A stretch of DNA of 64,000 nucleotides from Thermanaerovibrio velox DSM 12556. Lineage in GTDB: Bacteria > Synergistota > Synergistia > Synergistales > Synergistaceae. The translations under genes and the position numbers were made by a program. This document shows positions 34,070 through 41,314 of this stretch, one piece after another. Under the pieces are notes generated by a model, which was given only the letters and a program-made list of their open reading frames with translations, was not told where the DNA came from and did no database searches. The stretch spans positions 1,700,276 to 1,764,275 of the forward strand of contig NZ_CM001377.1 in NCBI RefSeq assembly GCF_000237825.1, read 5' to 3'. Position 1 is the first letter of the stretch, and each line of letters opens with the position of its first letter.

Positions 34070-35287
34070 ATGAAGGGGCTTGTAAGGTCGCTTAGGCACA
34101 GGAACTTCCGGCTCTTCTTCACTGGCCAGGCCATATCGCTCACCGGGTTTTGGATGCAGAAGGTGGGCACCGGCTGGCTGGTGTACCGGCTCACCAGCTC
34201 CCCCATGGCGCTTGGGACCGTGGACTTCGCCGCCTCGATCCCCATGTTGTTTCTAACCCCCTTCACCGGGGCGCTGCTTGATCGGTGGGACCTTAAGTCC
34301 GTGCTGTTCCTGTGTCAGGCCCTGTGCGCCCTTCAGGCCCTGGCGTTAGGGGTGTTGACCCTGACGGGGCTCATATCCTACTGGCACGTGATACTCCTAA
34401 GCCTGGCCATGGGGGTCATAAACTCCTTCGAGATGCCCACCAGGCACTCCCTGGTGCCCTACCTTCTGGAGGACCGATCGGACCTTGGGAACGCCCTGGC
34501 ACTGAACTCCTCCCTTTTCAACCTGGCCCGTCTGGTGGGTCCCAGCGTGGCGGGCTTCGCCATAGCCAAGATGGGGGAGGGGTTCTGCTTCATGGCCAAC
34601 GCGGCCTCTTACCTGGCCACCCTTAAGGCCATAAGGATGATGCGGCTGCCCCACAAGACGAGGCCCGAAGGGGAGAGGTCTTCGCCCCTTCAGGACATCT
34701 CGGAGGGCTGGCGATACGGCTCCTCCAACCGGGTCATAAGGGCGGTGCTGCTCGCCATGACGGCCCTCTCGTTCTTCGCCTTCCCATATCTTGTGATGCT
34801 CCCCGCGGTGGCGAAGGACGTGCTCCAGGGGGACAGCAGGACCCTGGGGTTCCTCACCTCCGCCACCGGAGTCGGGGGGATAACGGGGTCCCTGTTCATG
34901 GCCTCCGGCGCCATGGGGATGGACCTAACCCGCCTGCTCCCGAGGGCCACCGTGGCGTTCGGGGCCGCCCTGGTGGTCTTTGGGCTCTCAAGCTCTCCCC
35001 TGCCATCCATGCTCTCCGTGGGCGCCGCCGGGTTCTTCATGGTCCTGTGCCTCATAGGGGCCAACACCCTGCTGCAGCTCACCTCCGAGGACTCCAAGAG
35101 AAGCCGGGTAATGGGGCTCTACATCCTATCCGTGATGGGCATGGGGCCCTTCGGAAGCCTCATAATAGGCGGCATCTCCAAGGCCTTGACCGTCGGCACC
35201 GCCCTGTCCGTCGGGGGAGCCATGACCGCCCTGTGCGGCCTGGGGCTCTTCAGGGCCTTCAGGCCGGGGAAACCCCAGGATCTCTAA
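34070..35287 (+). CDS. MFS transporter, MFS_3/EntS-like
   Basis: A 405-aa carrier with 12 helices. The N-terminus (LRHRNFRLFFTGQAISLTGFWMQKVGTGWLVYRLT) followed by PFTGALLDRWDLKS is typical of the MFS_3 group that includes the enterobactin exporter EntS. Members usually export small hydrophobic molecules or drugs. No siderophore genes are nearby, so the substrate is unknown. The 3' end overlaps the convergent GntR gene by 29 bp. Confidence 0.87.
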   Translation: MKGLVRSLRHRNFRLFFTGQAISLTGFWMQKVGTGWLVYRLTSSPMALGTVDFAASIPMLFLTPFTGALLDRWDLKSVLFLCQALCALQALALGVLTLTGLISYWHVILLSLAMGVINSFEMPTRHSLVPYLLEDRSDLGNALALNSSLFNLARLVGPSVAGFAIAKMGEGFCFMANAASYLATLKAIRMMRLPHKTRPEGERSSPLQDISEGWRYGSSNRVIRAVLLAMTALSFFAFPYLVMLPAVAKDVLQGDSRTLGFLTSATGVGGITGSLFMASGAMGMDLTRLLPRATVAFGAALVVFGLSSSPLPSMLSVGAAGFFMVLCLIGANTLLQLTSEDSKRSRVMGLYILSVMGMGPFGSLIIGGISKALTVGTALSVGGAMTALCGLGLFRAFRPGKPQDL

Positions 35288-35933
35288 AGGGGAAACCCAT
35301 CCGACCCGCCACCTCCCGGATGTGGAGCCTCATGAGGCGCTCCGCCTCATCCGCATCACCGGCGGACAGGGCGTTTATCACCGCCTGGTGGTCCATCGTG
35401 GAGGCCCTGCCCTCCCCCACCTCTTCGGCGAAGAGGTCCCGGTGGAACACCGCGAACGCAAAGGTCTTGGCCAGCGGACGCTCCAGGCACTCCCGCAAGG
35501 TCCTGCTCCCCGATGACTCCGCCACCAGCCGGTGGAAGCTCCAGTTGGCGTCTATGTAGGCCTCCAGATCCATCCCCTTCACCGCCGCGATCTCCCGGTG
35601 AAGCTCCTCCTCAAGGCGCCTTATCACCGATGGCTTCATCCGCAAGGCCCCCTTCCGGGCCGCCATGCCCTCGAGGACCTCCCTTATCTCGAAGGCATCC
35701 CGTATCTCATCCTCCGAGGGATCCGCCACCCAGGCCCCCCCGTTCCTCACCACGTTTATGAGGCCGTCCGCATCAAGCCTCCTGAAGGCCTCCCTCACCG
35801 GGGTCCTGCTTATGCCCAAAAGGTCCGCCAGCCCGTTCTCGTAAAGCCTCTCCCCGGGCTTGAGCTCCCCCAACATTATCTTCCGCCGAACCACCCTGTA
35901 GGCCTCGTCGGCGGCGGTTGAACCGATCAACAA
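35259..35933 (-). CDS. GntR family regulator, FCD subfamily
   Basis: A 224-aa transcription factor: winged HTH about 5-70 (DLLGISRTPVREAFRRLD), FCD ligand domain about 80-205 (IREVLEGMAA, DANWSFHRLVAES, DHQAVINALSAGD). The His/Asp residues expected for FCD metal binding are present. It overlaps the upstream RNase HI gene through TTGA, so it is translated from the same mRNA. The target is unknown: the convergent MFS gene is a candidate, but the shared 3' ends argue against simple divergent control. Confidence 0.88.
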   Translation of the reverse strand: MLIGSTAADEAYRVVRRKIMLGELKPGERLYENGLADLLGISRTPVREAFRRLDADGLINVVRNGGAWVADPSEDEIRDAFEIREVLEGMAARKGALRMKPSVIRRLEEELHREIAAVKGMDLEAYIDANWSFHRLVAESSGSRTLRECLERPLAKTFAFAVFHRDLFAEEVGEGRASTMDHQAVINALSAGDADEAERLMRLHIREVAGRMGFPFRDPGVSPA

Positions 35934-36370
35934 GTCCCTTCCCCTCCTTCTTCAAAACCCACGGCCCGGAGGTCCCTCCTGTCTATGGCCTCGTTGGACA
36001 GCCGGTCCGCCTGCCGGTTCTCCTCCCTGGGAATCCACTTGAAGGATACCTCGAGCCCCCGGCAAAGTTCCCGAACCCTGGAGGCCAGCGCCCTTAAATG
36101 GGGCATGTTTATCTTCCACTTCCCGGTGACCTGGCTTATCACCAGCTGGCTGTCCCCCATGACCAAAACCGACCTTATCCCCCTGCGGCGCACCTCCTCC
36201 AAGAGGGCTATCAAGGCCTGATACTCCGCCTCGTTGTTGGTCCGGTGACCGAGGAACCCCCGGTACTCCCAGATCACGGATCCGCCGTCGTCCACAAGGA
36301 GCGCCCCGGCACCGGCAACGCCGGGGTTGCCCCTGGAGGCTCCGTCAAAATACCCCTTTACCAAACTCAT
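35927..36370 (-). CDS. rnhA: Ribonuclease HI
   Basis: A 147-aa RNase H fold that cuts RNA in RNA-DNA hybrids. The four carboxylates are visible: Asp in YFDGASRGNPG, Glu in NNEAEYQAL, Asp in GDSQLVISQV, and Asp in NRQADRLSN. There is no basic-protrusion helix typical of E. coli RnhA, as in archaeal-type or Sulfolobus-like RNase HI. ATG 36370 (MSLVKGYFDG) has a GGCGGAG ribosome site; the longer frame to 36412 lacks one. Confidence 0.92.
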   Translation of the reverse strand: MSLVKGYFDGASRGNPGVAGAGALLVDDGGSVIWEYRGFLGHRTNNEAEYQALIALLEEVRRRGIRSVLVMGDSQLVISQVTGKWKINMPHLRALASRVRELCRGLEVSFKWIPREENRQADRLSNEAIDRRDLRAVGFEEGGEGTC

Positions 36371-36470
36371 CTCCGCCTTTCGCGCCAAACGGATCAGCCG
36401 CTGTGGCATCATCTAAAATGTTATATAATCTCTGGAAAACAAGGCCCCTTGCAAGAAGGGAGGGTACCGG

Positions 36471-36860
36471 GTGATATACGTCTTCAAAAGCCATAGGGAC
36501 CTCATATCCGCCAGGGAAGACATACTGAAAACCCTGCGGGAGCTCAACCCCGCTAGGGCCCTGCGAATCTACGTGGCCATCAACGAGGCCCTCAACAACG
36601 CCTTCTTTCACGGCAAGGCCCCGGTAACCCTTAAGATAGAAAAGGATACCAAAGAATCGGGAAAAGGGGAACGGCTTGTCATATCCGTTTCCTGCGGCGG
36701 AAGTGGTTTTACCCCGCCAAAGGGGCTTCCGGAAGACCACGTGCCCAACGGCAGGGGTCTTTACCTGATGCGGGCTATGGCGAACAGCGTTCGGTTCGAG
36801 GACCGGGGGAGACGGGTCGTCATGGAGTGCCCCACGGGGGATTCATCGTCCCGGGGTTGA
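36471..36860 (+). CDS. Anti-sigma factor-type ATPase (RsbW/SpoIIAB-like)
   Basis: A 129-aa GHKL ATPase/serine kinase of the HATPase_c_2 group. The N-box is AINEALNNAFFHG (about 38-50), followed by a G1-like SGFTPP and a G2 box NGRGLYLMRAMAN (about 92-104). In partner switching such proteins bind a sigma factor or target and phosphorylate a STAS antagonist. The STAS gene follows 81 nt downstream, and an RsbU-like phosphatase is at 41.3 kb. A TATAAT box at 36424-36429 may drive it. No sigma factor is in the window. Confidence 0.85.
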   Translation: MIYVFKSHRDLISAREDILKTLRELNPARALRIYVAINEALNNAFFHGKAPVTLKIEKDTKESGKGERLVISVSCGGSGFTPPKGLPEDHVPNGRGLYLMRAMANSVRFEDRGRRVVMECPTGDSSSRG

Positions 36861-36941
36861 ACCGTGGGGATCCGGGGCGGCATGGACAAGGACTTAAATC
36901 AACCTGGGAGGGACTCAGGTTTCTGCAAAGGGGGAGCTGCC

Positions 36942-37244
36942 ATGAGCTACCAGGTTTCTCTAGAAGACCAGGCTGTAAGGGTAACGGTTCAAGGACATCT
37001 CTACGTGGAGGACGCGGCGGACCTGAAGGGACTGCTGTTCGAACACATAGACGAGGGACGCTGCAACTTCATCTTCGACTTCAACAAGCTGGACTACATC
37101 GACAGCGCCGGGCTCGGGCTCCTCATAAGCATCCAGAAGCGGGTAGTGCCCATGGGGGGCAAGGTGTTGGCCCTGGGGGCCCACGGGATCGTGAGGGAGA
37201 TATTCGAGCTCACCAGGCTGGACAGGATATTCTTCCCAAGGTAA
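36942..37244 (+). CDS. STAS-domain anti-sigma factor antagonist (RsbV/SpoIIAA-like)
   Basis: A 100-aa single STAS domain. The phosphorylatable serine lies in the conserved loop DFNKLDYIDSAGLGLL (about 49-64). The unphosphorylated form would bind the upstream RsbW-like kinase and free its partner. ATG 36942 has an AAGGGGGAG ribosome site and gives the family length; an upstream in-frame start at 36864 would add 26 unconserved residues. A terminator overlaps the stop codon. Confidence 0.9.
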   Translation: MSYQVSLEDQAVRVTVQGHLYVEDAADLKGLLFEHIDEGRCNFIFDFNKLDYIDSAGLGLLISIQKRVVPMGGKVLALGAHGIVREIFELTRLDRIFFPR

Positions 37245-37275
37245 AGGGGCGGGGAGGCGCTACCCCCGCCCCTTT
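37243..37275. terminator. Shared terminator of STAS and permease genes
   Basis: Stem AAAGGGGCGGGG / CCCCGCCCCTTT (37243-37254 with 37264-37275), A-rich on one flank and T-rich on the other, which suits both convergent genes. Confidence 0.7.
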
Positions 37276-37293
37276 GGGAGGAGCATCTCTAAG

Positions 37294-38461
37294 CTAACCC
37301 ACCAGGGAACCGAACAGCATCCCCGCCACGGTGGAGAGCAGAACCACCAGGACCAGGTAGGTGACGGTCTTCTTGGGCCCCAGTATGCTGTTTATGACCA
37401 GCATGCTGGGCAGGGAGAGGGCAGGCCCCGCCAGGAGCAGCGCCAGCGCCGGGCCCTTGCCCATGCCGGCCCCCATGAGGCCCTGCAGTATCGGGACCTC
37501 CGTCAGGGTGGCGAAGTACATGAACGCACCGGAGACGGAGGCGAACAGGTTGGCCCATATGGAATTACCACCCACCAACATGGCCACGTAGCGGCTTGGG
37601 ATAAGCGCCTCGTGGCCGGGACGGCCAAGCAGGAACCCCGCCACCATGACGCCGCCGAAGAGCAGGGGCATCACCTGAAGGGCGTAGCCCCAGGTGGAGT
37701 TGAACCACTCCCTTCTCTCCTCGGAGCTGAACCAGGCAGCGGAAGAGAAGACGGTCATGCCAAGGCCCAACAAGGCAACGTACCACTTAACGGAGTATAT
37801 GCTCCGCCAGAGCTGGTTGTCCGTCTTGGGGGAAGCCCAGTTGGCGAACACCAGGAATATAACCATGCCGGCCATGTAGAACACGGTCTTCCAAAGGGGC
37901 CTCCCGGAGTAATCCTCTGGGAGCTGGGCAAAACCCTCCTGACGGACCATCTCCTCCTTCCGGAATAGGAAGGCCATGATCAGCCCTATCACCACGCTGA
38001 AGACGATCCGCCCCCACCGCCCGGGCAAGCCCCATCTGGAAACCCAGGATCCGGGCGGTCATGACTATGGCCAACACGTTTATGGCAGGTCCCGAGTACA
38101 GGAACGATGTGGCAGGACCAAGGCCGGCGCCGCGCTTGTATATGCCCGCGAAAAGGGGCAGCACCGTGCAGGAGCAGACCGCCAGTATGGTTCCCGAAAC
38201 CGATGCCACCGAGTACGCCACCCATTTCTTAGCGGAGGCCCCTAGGTACTTCATCACCGACTGCTGGCTTACGAAGACCGAGATGGCACCGGCGATGAAA
38301 AAGGCGGGGATGAGGCAGAACAGCACGTGCTCCCGAGCGTAGTCGGACATCATGGCCACGGACTCGTAAAGCCCCGCCATGACCCGGGGGTGCCCCTCGG
38401 GGAGGAAGTAAAAGACCAGGAAGAACGCCAATATGCCAAGGAACTTGTTCCTGTCGCTCAT
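37294..38461 (-). pseudogene. ArsP/DUF318-type permease, frameshifted
   Basis: Two frames make one membrane protein of about 388 aa with some eight to ten helices. The first half (ATG 38461) includes the signature AVCSCTVLPLFAGIYKRG and FLYSGPAINVLAIVMTARILG. The second half resumes as RIVFSVVIGLIMAFLF and ends VAGMLFGSLVG. Removing one base of the C5 run at 38011-38015 joins them as GLARAVGRIVFSVV. The family exports trivalent organoarsenicals (ArsP) or unknown solutes; the Cys pair in CSC suggests a thiol-reactive substrate. It lies downstream of arsR and the CPKC thioredoxin gene, after a hairpin terminator. Confidence 0.85.
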
Positions 38462-38488
38462 GGAATCATCTCCATATCCTTACGTTAT

Positions 38489-38505
38489 TTGAACTCAACT
38501 TGAAC
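38489..38505. repeat. Tandem TTGAAC pair upstream of the permease
   Basis: TTGAAC at 38489-38494 and again at 38500-38505, 11 bp apart (one helical turn), 28-44 bp before the permease start. It may be a regulator site or chance. Confidence 0.3.
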
Positions 38506-38540
38506 CTTCGTGGCATATATTTCACCTATGCACCCCTTAA

Positions 38541-38562
38541 AAGGGCCCCTCGGGGCCCCTTT
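38541..38562 (-). terminator. Terminator between the thioredoxin-like gene and the permease
   Basis: On the minus strand AAAGGGGCCCC / GGGGCCCTTTT with a short loop and a T-run, 9 nt after the stop at 38572. Partial read-through could set a lower permease level. Confidence 0.6.
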
Positions 38563-38571
38563 AGGTCCAGG

Positions 38572-38808
38572 CTAAATATCGGATAGCAGCTCCTTCACCC
38601 TCTCATACGTGGGCAGCTGACCCGCTATGAGCACCTTACGGTCCACCGCCAGAGCCGGGGTGGACATGACGCCGAAGTCCATTATCTCGTTTATGTCGCT
38701 CACCTTTCGGATCTGGCAGTTCAACCCCAGCTCCGCCGCGGCCTTCTCCGCCATCTCCTGAAGCTTCTTGCACTTAGGACAACCGGTTCCCAGTATCTGG
38801 ATCTCCAT
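38572..38808 (-). CDS. Small thioredoxin-fold protein with CPKC
   Basis: A 78-aa redox protein of the TR-disulfide/thioredoxin_3 type: GTGCPKCKKLQEM at 7-19 (active-site Cys10 and Cys13) and a cis-Pro in STPALAV (about 49-55). These proteins are often encoded with DUF318 permeases and ArsR regulators, as here. It probably passes reducing power to, or takes thiol adducts from, the permease substrate. ATG 38808 follows a GGAGG-like site. It lies 91 nt after arsR in the same operon. Confidence 0.88.
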   Translation of the reverse strand: MEIQILGTGCPKCKKLQEMAEKAAAELGLNCQIRKVSDINEIMDFGVMSTPALAVDRKVLIAGQLPTYERVKELLSDI

Positions 38809-38899
38809 CTTTAAAACCCCTCCGATCGTTTGGTATTCGAACTAGTTGGGCACCCCACGGCCCATATCCCCTACCTCTTATCCGTTTTTACATCGAGGT

Positions 38900-39235
38900 T
38901 CAACCACAGGAACAGCTGCGGCATCCCTCAATGTTCCCCCCATTGGGGACGGAAGAAAGACGGCCTATGCAGGAGACCAGTGACACAAGGCATGTCATCC
39001 TGAGACCGTAGTAGACGTTGAGGCCCTCCTTCCGGCAGTACAGTATCCCCGCCTCCTTCATCAGGGACAGATGCTTGCTTATGGTGGTCCTGTCAAAGGG
39101 GAACAGGTCCGATATCTGGCACACGCACATCTCCCGGCTTCCCAGGGCCTCCAGGATCCTAAGCCTGACCGGGTGGGCCAAGGCCTTGAGCACCTCCACC
39201 CGGGGATCGAAACCGGTCACGCCGTCCGTATCCAA
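38900..39235 (-). CDS. arsR: ArsR family metalloregulator
   Basis: A 111-aa winged-helix repressor. It begins near TTG 39235, with DNA-binding segment DRTTISKHLSLMKEAGIL (about 49-66). The classical inducer site is present as EMCVCQISDLF (about 35-45), and the C-terminus adds a Cys-rich tail (EGCRSCSCG). Arsenite or another thiophilic ligand would bind these cysteines and release DNA. The operator at 39363-39386 overlaps its own promoter. It controls the thioredoxin-like gene and probably the permease. Confidence 0.9.
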   Translation of the reverse strand: MDTDGVTGFDPRVEVLKALAHPVRLRILEALGSREMCVCQISDLFPFDRTTISKHLSLMKEAGILYCRKEGLNVYYGLRMTCLVSLVSCIGRLSSVPNGGNIEGCRSCSCG

Positions 39236-39238
39236 AGG

Positions 39239-39340
39239 CTAACGACCTCCCATCTCGCAGAACCGCTTGATCCACATCTCCCACATGGCTCCCCCGTGAG
39301 GACAGCCCTTGAGATCGACGAACACAAAAGCCCGGGGCAC
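39239..39340 (-). CDS. Small ORF preceding arsR
   Basis: A 33-aa frame from GTG 39340 (GAGGTTCAGG ribosome site) ending 3 nt before the arsR start codon. The predicted peptide contains VFVDLKGCPHGGAMWEMW and a C-terminal Cys. Its position at the start of the transcript and the tight junction suggest it is translated and coupled to arsR. I recognise no family. An earlier in-frame TTG at 39358 is possible. Confidence 0.45.
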   Translation of the reverse strand: MPRAFVFVDLKGCPHGGAMWEMWIKRFCEMGGR

Positions 39341-39362
39341 ACCCTGAACCTCACAACCCAAG

Positions 39363-39400
39363 ATATGTGGCAATTTTATCACATATATTGCACAAGTCAA
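39363..39400 (-). promoter_or_regulatory. arsR promoter and ArsR-type operator
   Basis: On the minus strand: -35 TTGACT (39395-39400), 16-nt spacer, -10 TAAAAT (39373-39378). An inverted repeat ATATGTG-N10-CACATAT (39363-39386) covers the -10 and the predicted start, as expected for autorepression by ArsR. Confidence 0.7.
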
Positions 39401-39426
39401 CCAACCGCGGGGCAAGGGAAAGCGGC

Positions 39427-40113
39427 CTAGAAGGCCAGGTACAGGAACCGGGCGGCGGCGGCAAGCATTATCAGCCCCGCCAGGAGGCGGAAGGCCCTTT
39501 CCCCGGCGCTGAGCCACCGGCTCTCAATGACTCTCCTTATGGCGGCCCCGGAAAGGCCCGCCAGGATGAACGGCACCGAGTGCCCCATGGAATACACGAG
39601 CATGAGTAGCGCCCCACTTACCGCACTTCCGGATCCCACCGCCGCGCTCAGCATGGCTATGAGGAACGGGGAGGAACAGGGAGAGGACACCACCGCCAAG
39701 GCAGATCCGGTGAGCACCGCCCCAAGGGGGCCCGGGGGGAAACCGATGGTGCGAAGCCTTGGCGTTGGGAGCTCCACAAGCCCCAGGACCGCGAGCCCGG
39801 ACAGTAGGAGCATCCCACCTATGAGGCCGTAAAAAAAACCTCCTCCCCTGCCTAAGAGGGCCCCCAGGGCGGAGGCACCAGCCCCAAGGGGAACGTAAAC
39901 CAACCCAATGCCCAAGGCGAGACACCCACCGAGCAGCAGCCCCTTCCGGGTGGAGACGTCCCTATCCCCCCCCACCACCGCCATGGTCAGCGGTGCGGTG
40001 ACTAGGAAGCAGGGGGACAGGGCGCCCACAAGCCCTATGGCCCCTGCGTACAGCAGCTTATGGGCAAAGCCCACCCGGGAGAGGGCAGAAAGATCAAGGA
40101 GATCGAGGATCAA
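39427..40113 (-). CDS. CcdA/DsbD-type transmembrane electron carrier
   Basis: A 228-aa protein with six helices. Its two conserved Cys lie in LVGALSPCFLV (helix 1) and VVSSPCSSPFLI (helix 4), the pair that shuttles electrons from cytosolic thioredoxin across the membrane. Start TTG 40113 overlaps the stop of the thioredoxin-domain gene through TTGA, so the two form a CcdA-ResA/TlpA-like pair. It probably reduces periplasmic disulfides or supports the nearby thiol-related permease system. Confidence 0.88.
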   Translation of the reverse strand: MILDLLDLSALSRVGFAHKLLYAGAIGLVGALSPCFLVTAPLTMAVVGGDRDVSTRKGLLLGGCLALGIGLVYVPLGAGASALGALLGRGGGFFYGLIGGMLLLSGLAVLGLVELPTPRLRTIGFPPGPLGAVLTGSALAVVSSPCSSPFLIAMLSAAVGSGSAVSGALLMLVYSMGHSVPFILAGLSGAAIRRVIESRWLSAGERAFRLLAGLIMLAAAARFLYLAF

Positions 40114-40625
40114 TCCACCGGCACCCCCATCTGCCGGAACAACCCCACTATCTCATCGGCGGTGAGAGGCCCTTCGTGGAAGGTGAAAAGGTGCTTCCCA
40201 TCACCGGAGCGATACTCCACGAGACCCAATACGTCCCCCTTGGGCACCTCCATGGGAACCCCCTTGGGGCCAAAGAAGAACTGGGTGGGGATTACCCGCA
40301 GGGGGAAACCCTTCGCCAGGGACTGGTCCTCCCAGACGTCCGCGAAGATCACCCGCACCTTACCCTTAAGCAGCCTCTCCGCCTTCACCAGCTCCGGCGC
40401 CATCTCACGGCAGGGACCGCAGTACTCGGAGCCGAAGTCTATCATAACCGGCATGGGGGATGCCAAGGCCTCGGATATCGCTCCCCGGTCCCTCACCTGA
40501 AACGTAAACCCTCCGGCCTTTACCTCCCTCCTCCTGTCCCATTCCCTCATGCCCCATGCGGAACCTATTACCAGCACTGCCAAAGCCAGAGCCCACAACC
40601 TCTTGTCCTTCCAGGCCAAACGCAA
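40110..40625 (-). CDS. Membrane-anchored thioredoxin-domain protein
   Basis: A 171-aa protein with an N-terminal membrane anchor (about 9-24) and a periplasmic thioredoxin domain. The active site is SEYCGPCREM (about 67-76), and the cis-Pro lies in RVIPTQFFFGPKG. It is a likely partner of the CcdA-type protein encoded directly after it, acting as a thiol-disulfide exchanger outside the membrane. The signal could be uncleaved, since no clear peptidase site is seen. Confidence 0.88.
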   Translation of the reverse strand: MRLAWKDKRLWALALAVLVIGSAWGMREWDRRREVKAGGFTFQVRDRGAISEALASPMPVMIDFGSEYCGPCREMAPELVKAERLLKGKVRVIFADVWEDQSLAKGFPLRVIPTQFFFGPKGVPMEVPKGDVLGLVEYRSGDGKHLFTFHEGPLTADEIVGLFRQMGVPVD

Positions 40626-40665
40626 CTACCTCCTAACCCTCAAGAAAGCCCTCTCCAACGAAACG

Positions 40666-40878
40666 TCACTCCACGAGCCGGAATCTAAGACGCCCCACCC
40701 CTTCGACGAAGAATAGATAGTCCCCCTCCGGGGATGGGCGGCTCCGCTCCATCCAGGCCAGAACCTCATGATGTATCCAGCAGGCCAAATCCTCCCGCCC
40801 CTCCACCGGGAAGGGGCTGAAACTATGATGATCCTCCTCCGGAGGACCCCAAAGGCCCATGGGGCCCTTGTAAGCCAT
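40666..40878 (-). CDS. Hypothetical protein
   Basis: A 70-aa protein with acidic and aromatic content (PEEDHHSFSPFP, CWIHHEVLAWMERS) and a C-terminal beta strand (YLFFVEGVGRLRFRLVE). No family recognised. ATG 40878 lies 3 nt after the stop of a 31-aa ORF, so both may be one transcription unit with the thioredoxin pair downstream. One Cys and three His could bind metal, but this is speculation. Confidence 0.55.
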   Translation of the reverse strand: MAYKGPMGLWGPPEEDHHSFSPFPVEGREDLACWIHHEVLAWMERSRPSPEGDYLFFVEGVGRLRFRLVE

Positions 40879-40881
40879 TCA

Positions 40882-40977
40882 TCACCCGGCCACTATGGTG
40901 CTCATGATCATCCGGAAATCCCTGCCGTGCCTTGAAACCATCTCAAGCCAGTACTCCGACGTGATCCGCACCTTCAT
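40882..40977 (-). CDS. Small ORF, 31 aa
   Basis: ATG 40977 follows GTGAGGT; the peptide MKVRITSEYWLEMVSRHG continues to an MSTIVAG end. The stop lies 3 nt before the start of the 70-aa gene, suggesting coupling. Base composition matches coding neighbours. No family recognised. Confidence 0.4.
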   Translation of the reverse strand: MKVRITSEYWLEMVSRHGRDFRMIMSTIVAG

Positions 40978-41077
40978 AACCTCACCTCACATCCTACAAG
41001 GCCGGGGGAAAATCCCCCTTCCCGGATTGCATGAACTTCAAGCAAGGAGCTCACGGCCCCTGAGCTTAAGAAACCCC

Positions 41078-41308
41078 TCAGCCGCAGCCCGGGGGCTCAT
41101 CACCTTGGGGAACTGCAACACGGGACAGCAGGTCCCGGATGTCCTTTGAGCAGCAACGGCCCTCGGGGTGGAGCTCCTTGCACCTCATGAGGGTGCATGC
41201 CCCGGTCATGGCCTTCACGTCCTCCAGGGTCCTGGCCCCCTTTTCCACGGCCCTGATTATGTCCCCCTCCGTAACGTTGGAACACCAACACACCACCGGA
41301 TCGTTCAA
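41078..41308 (-). CDS. BFD-like [2Fe-2S]-binding protein
   Basis: A 76-aa protein matching the bacterioferritin-associated ferredoxin/NAD(P)H-nitrite-reductase Fe-S domain. It has CWCSNVTEGDIIRAV at the start (C7, C9) and a second Cys group GACTLMRCKEL plus CC near 52-53. It probably donates or accepts electrons, or handles Cu/Fe in accessory proteins such as CopZ-like fusions. Its start is 7 nt after the stop of the RsbU-like gene. Partner not identified. Confidence 0.82.
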   Translation of the reverse strand: MNDPVVCWCSNVTEGDIIRAVEKGARTLEDVKAMTGACTLMRCKELHPEGRCCSKDIRDLLSRVAVPQGDEPPGCG

Positions 41309-41314
41309 CGATGC

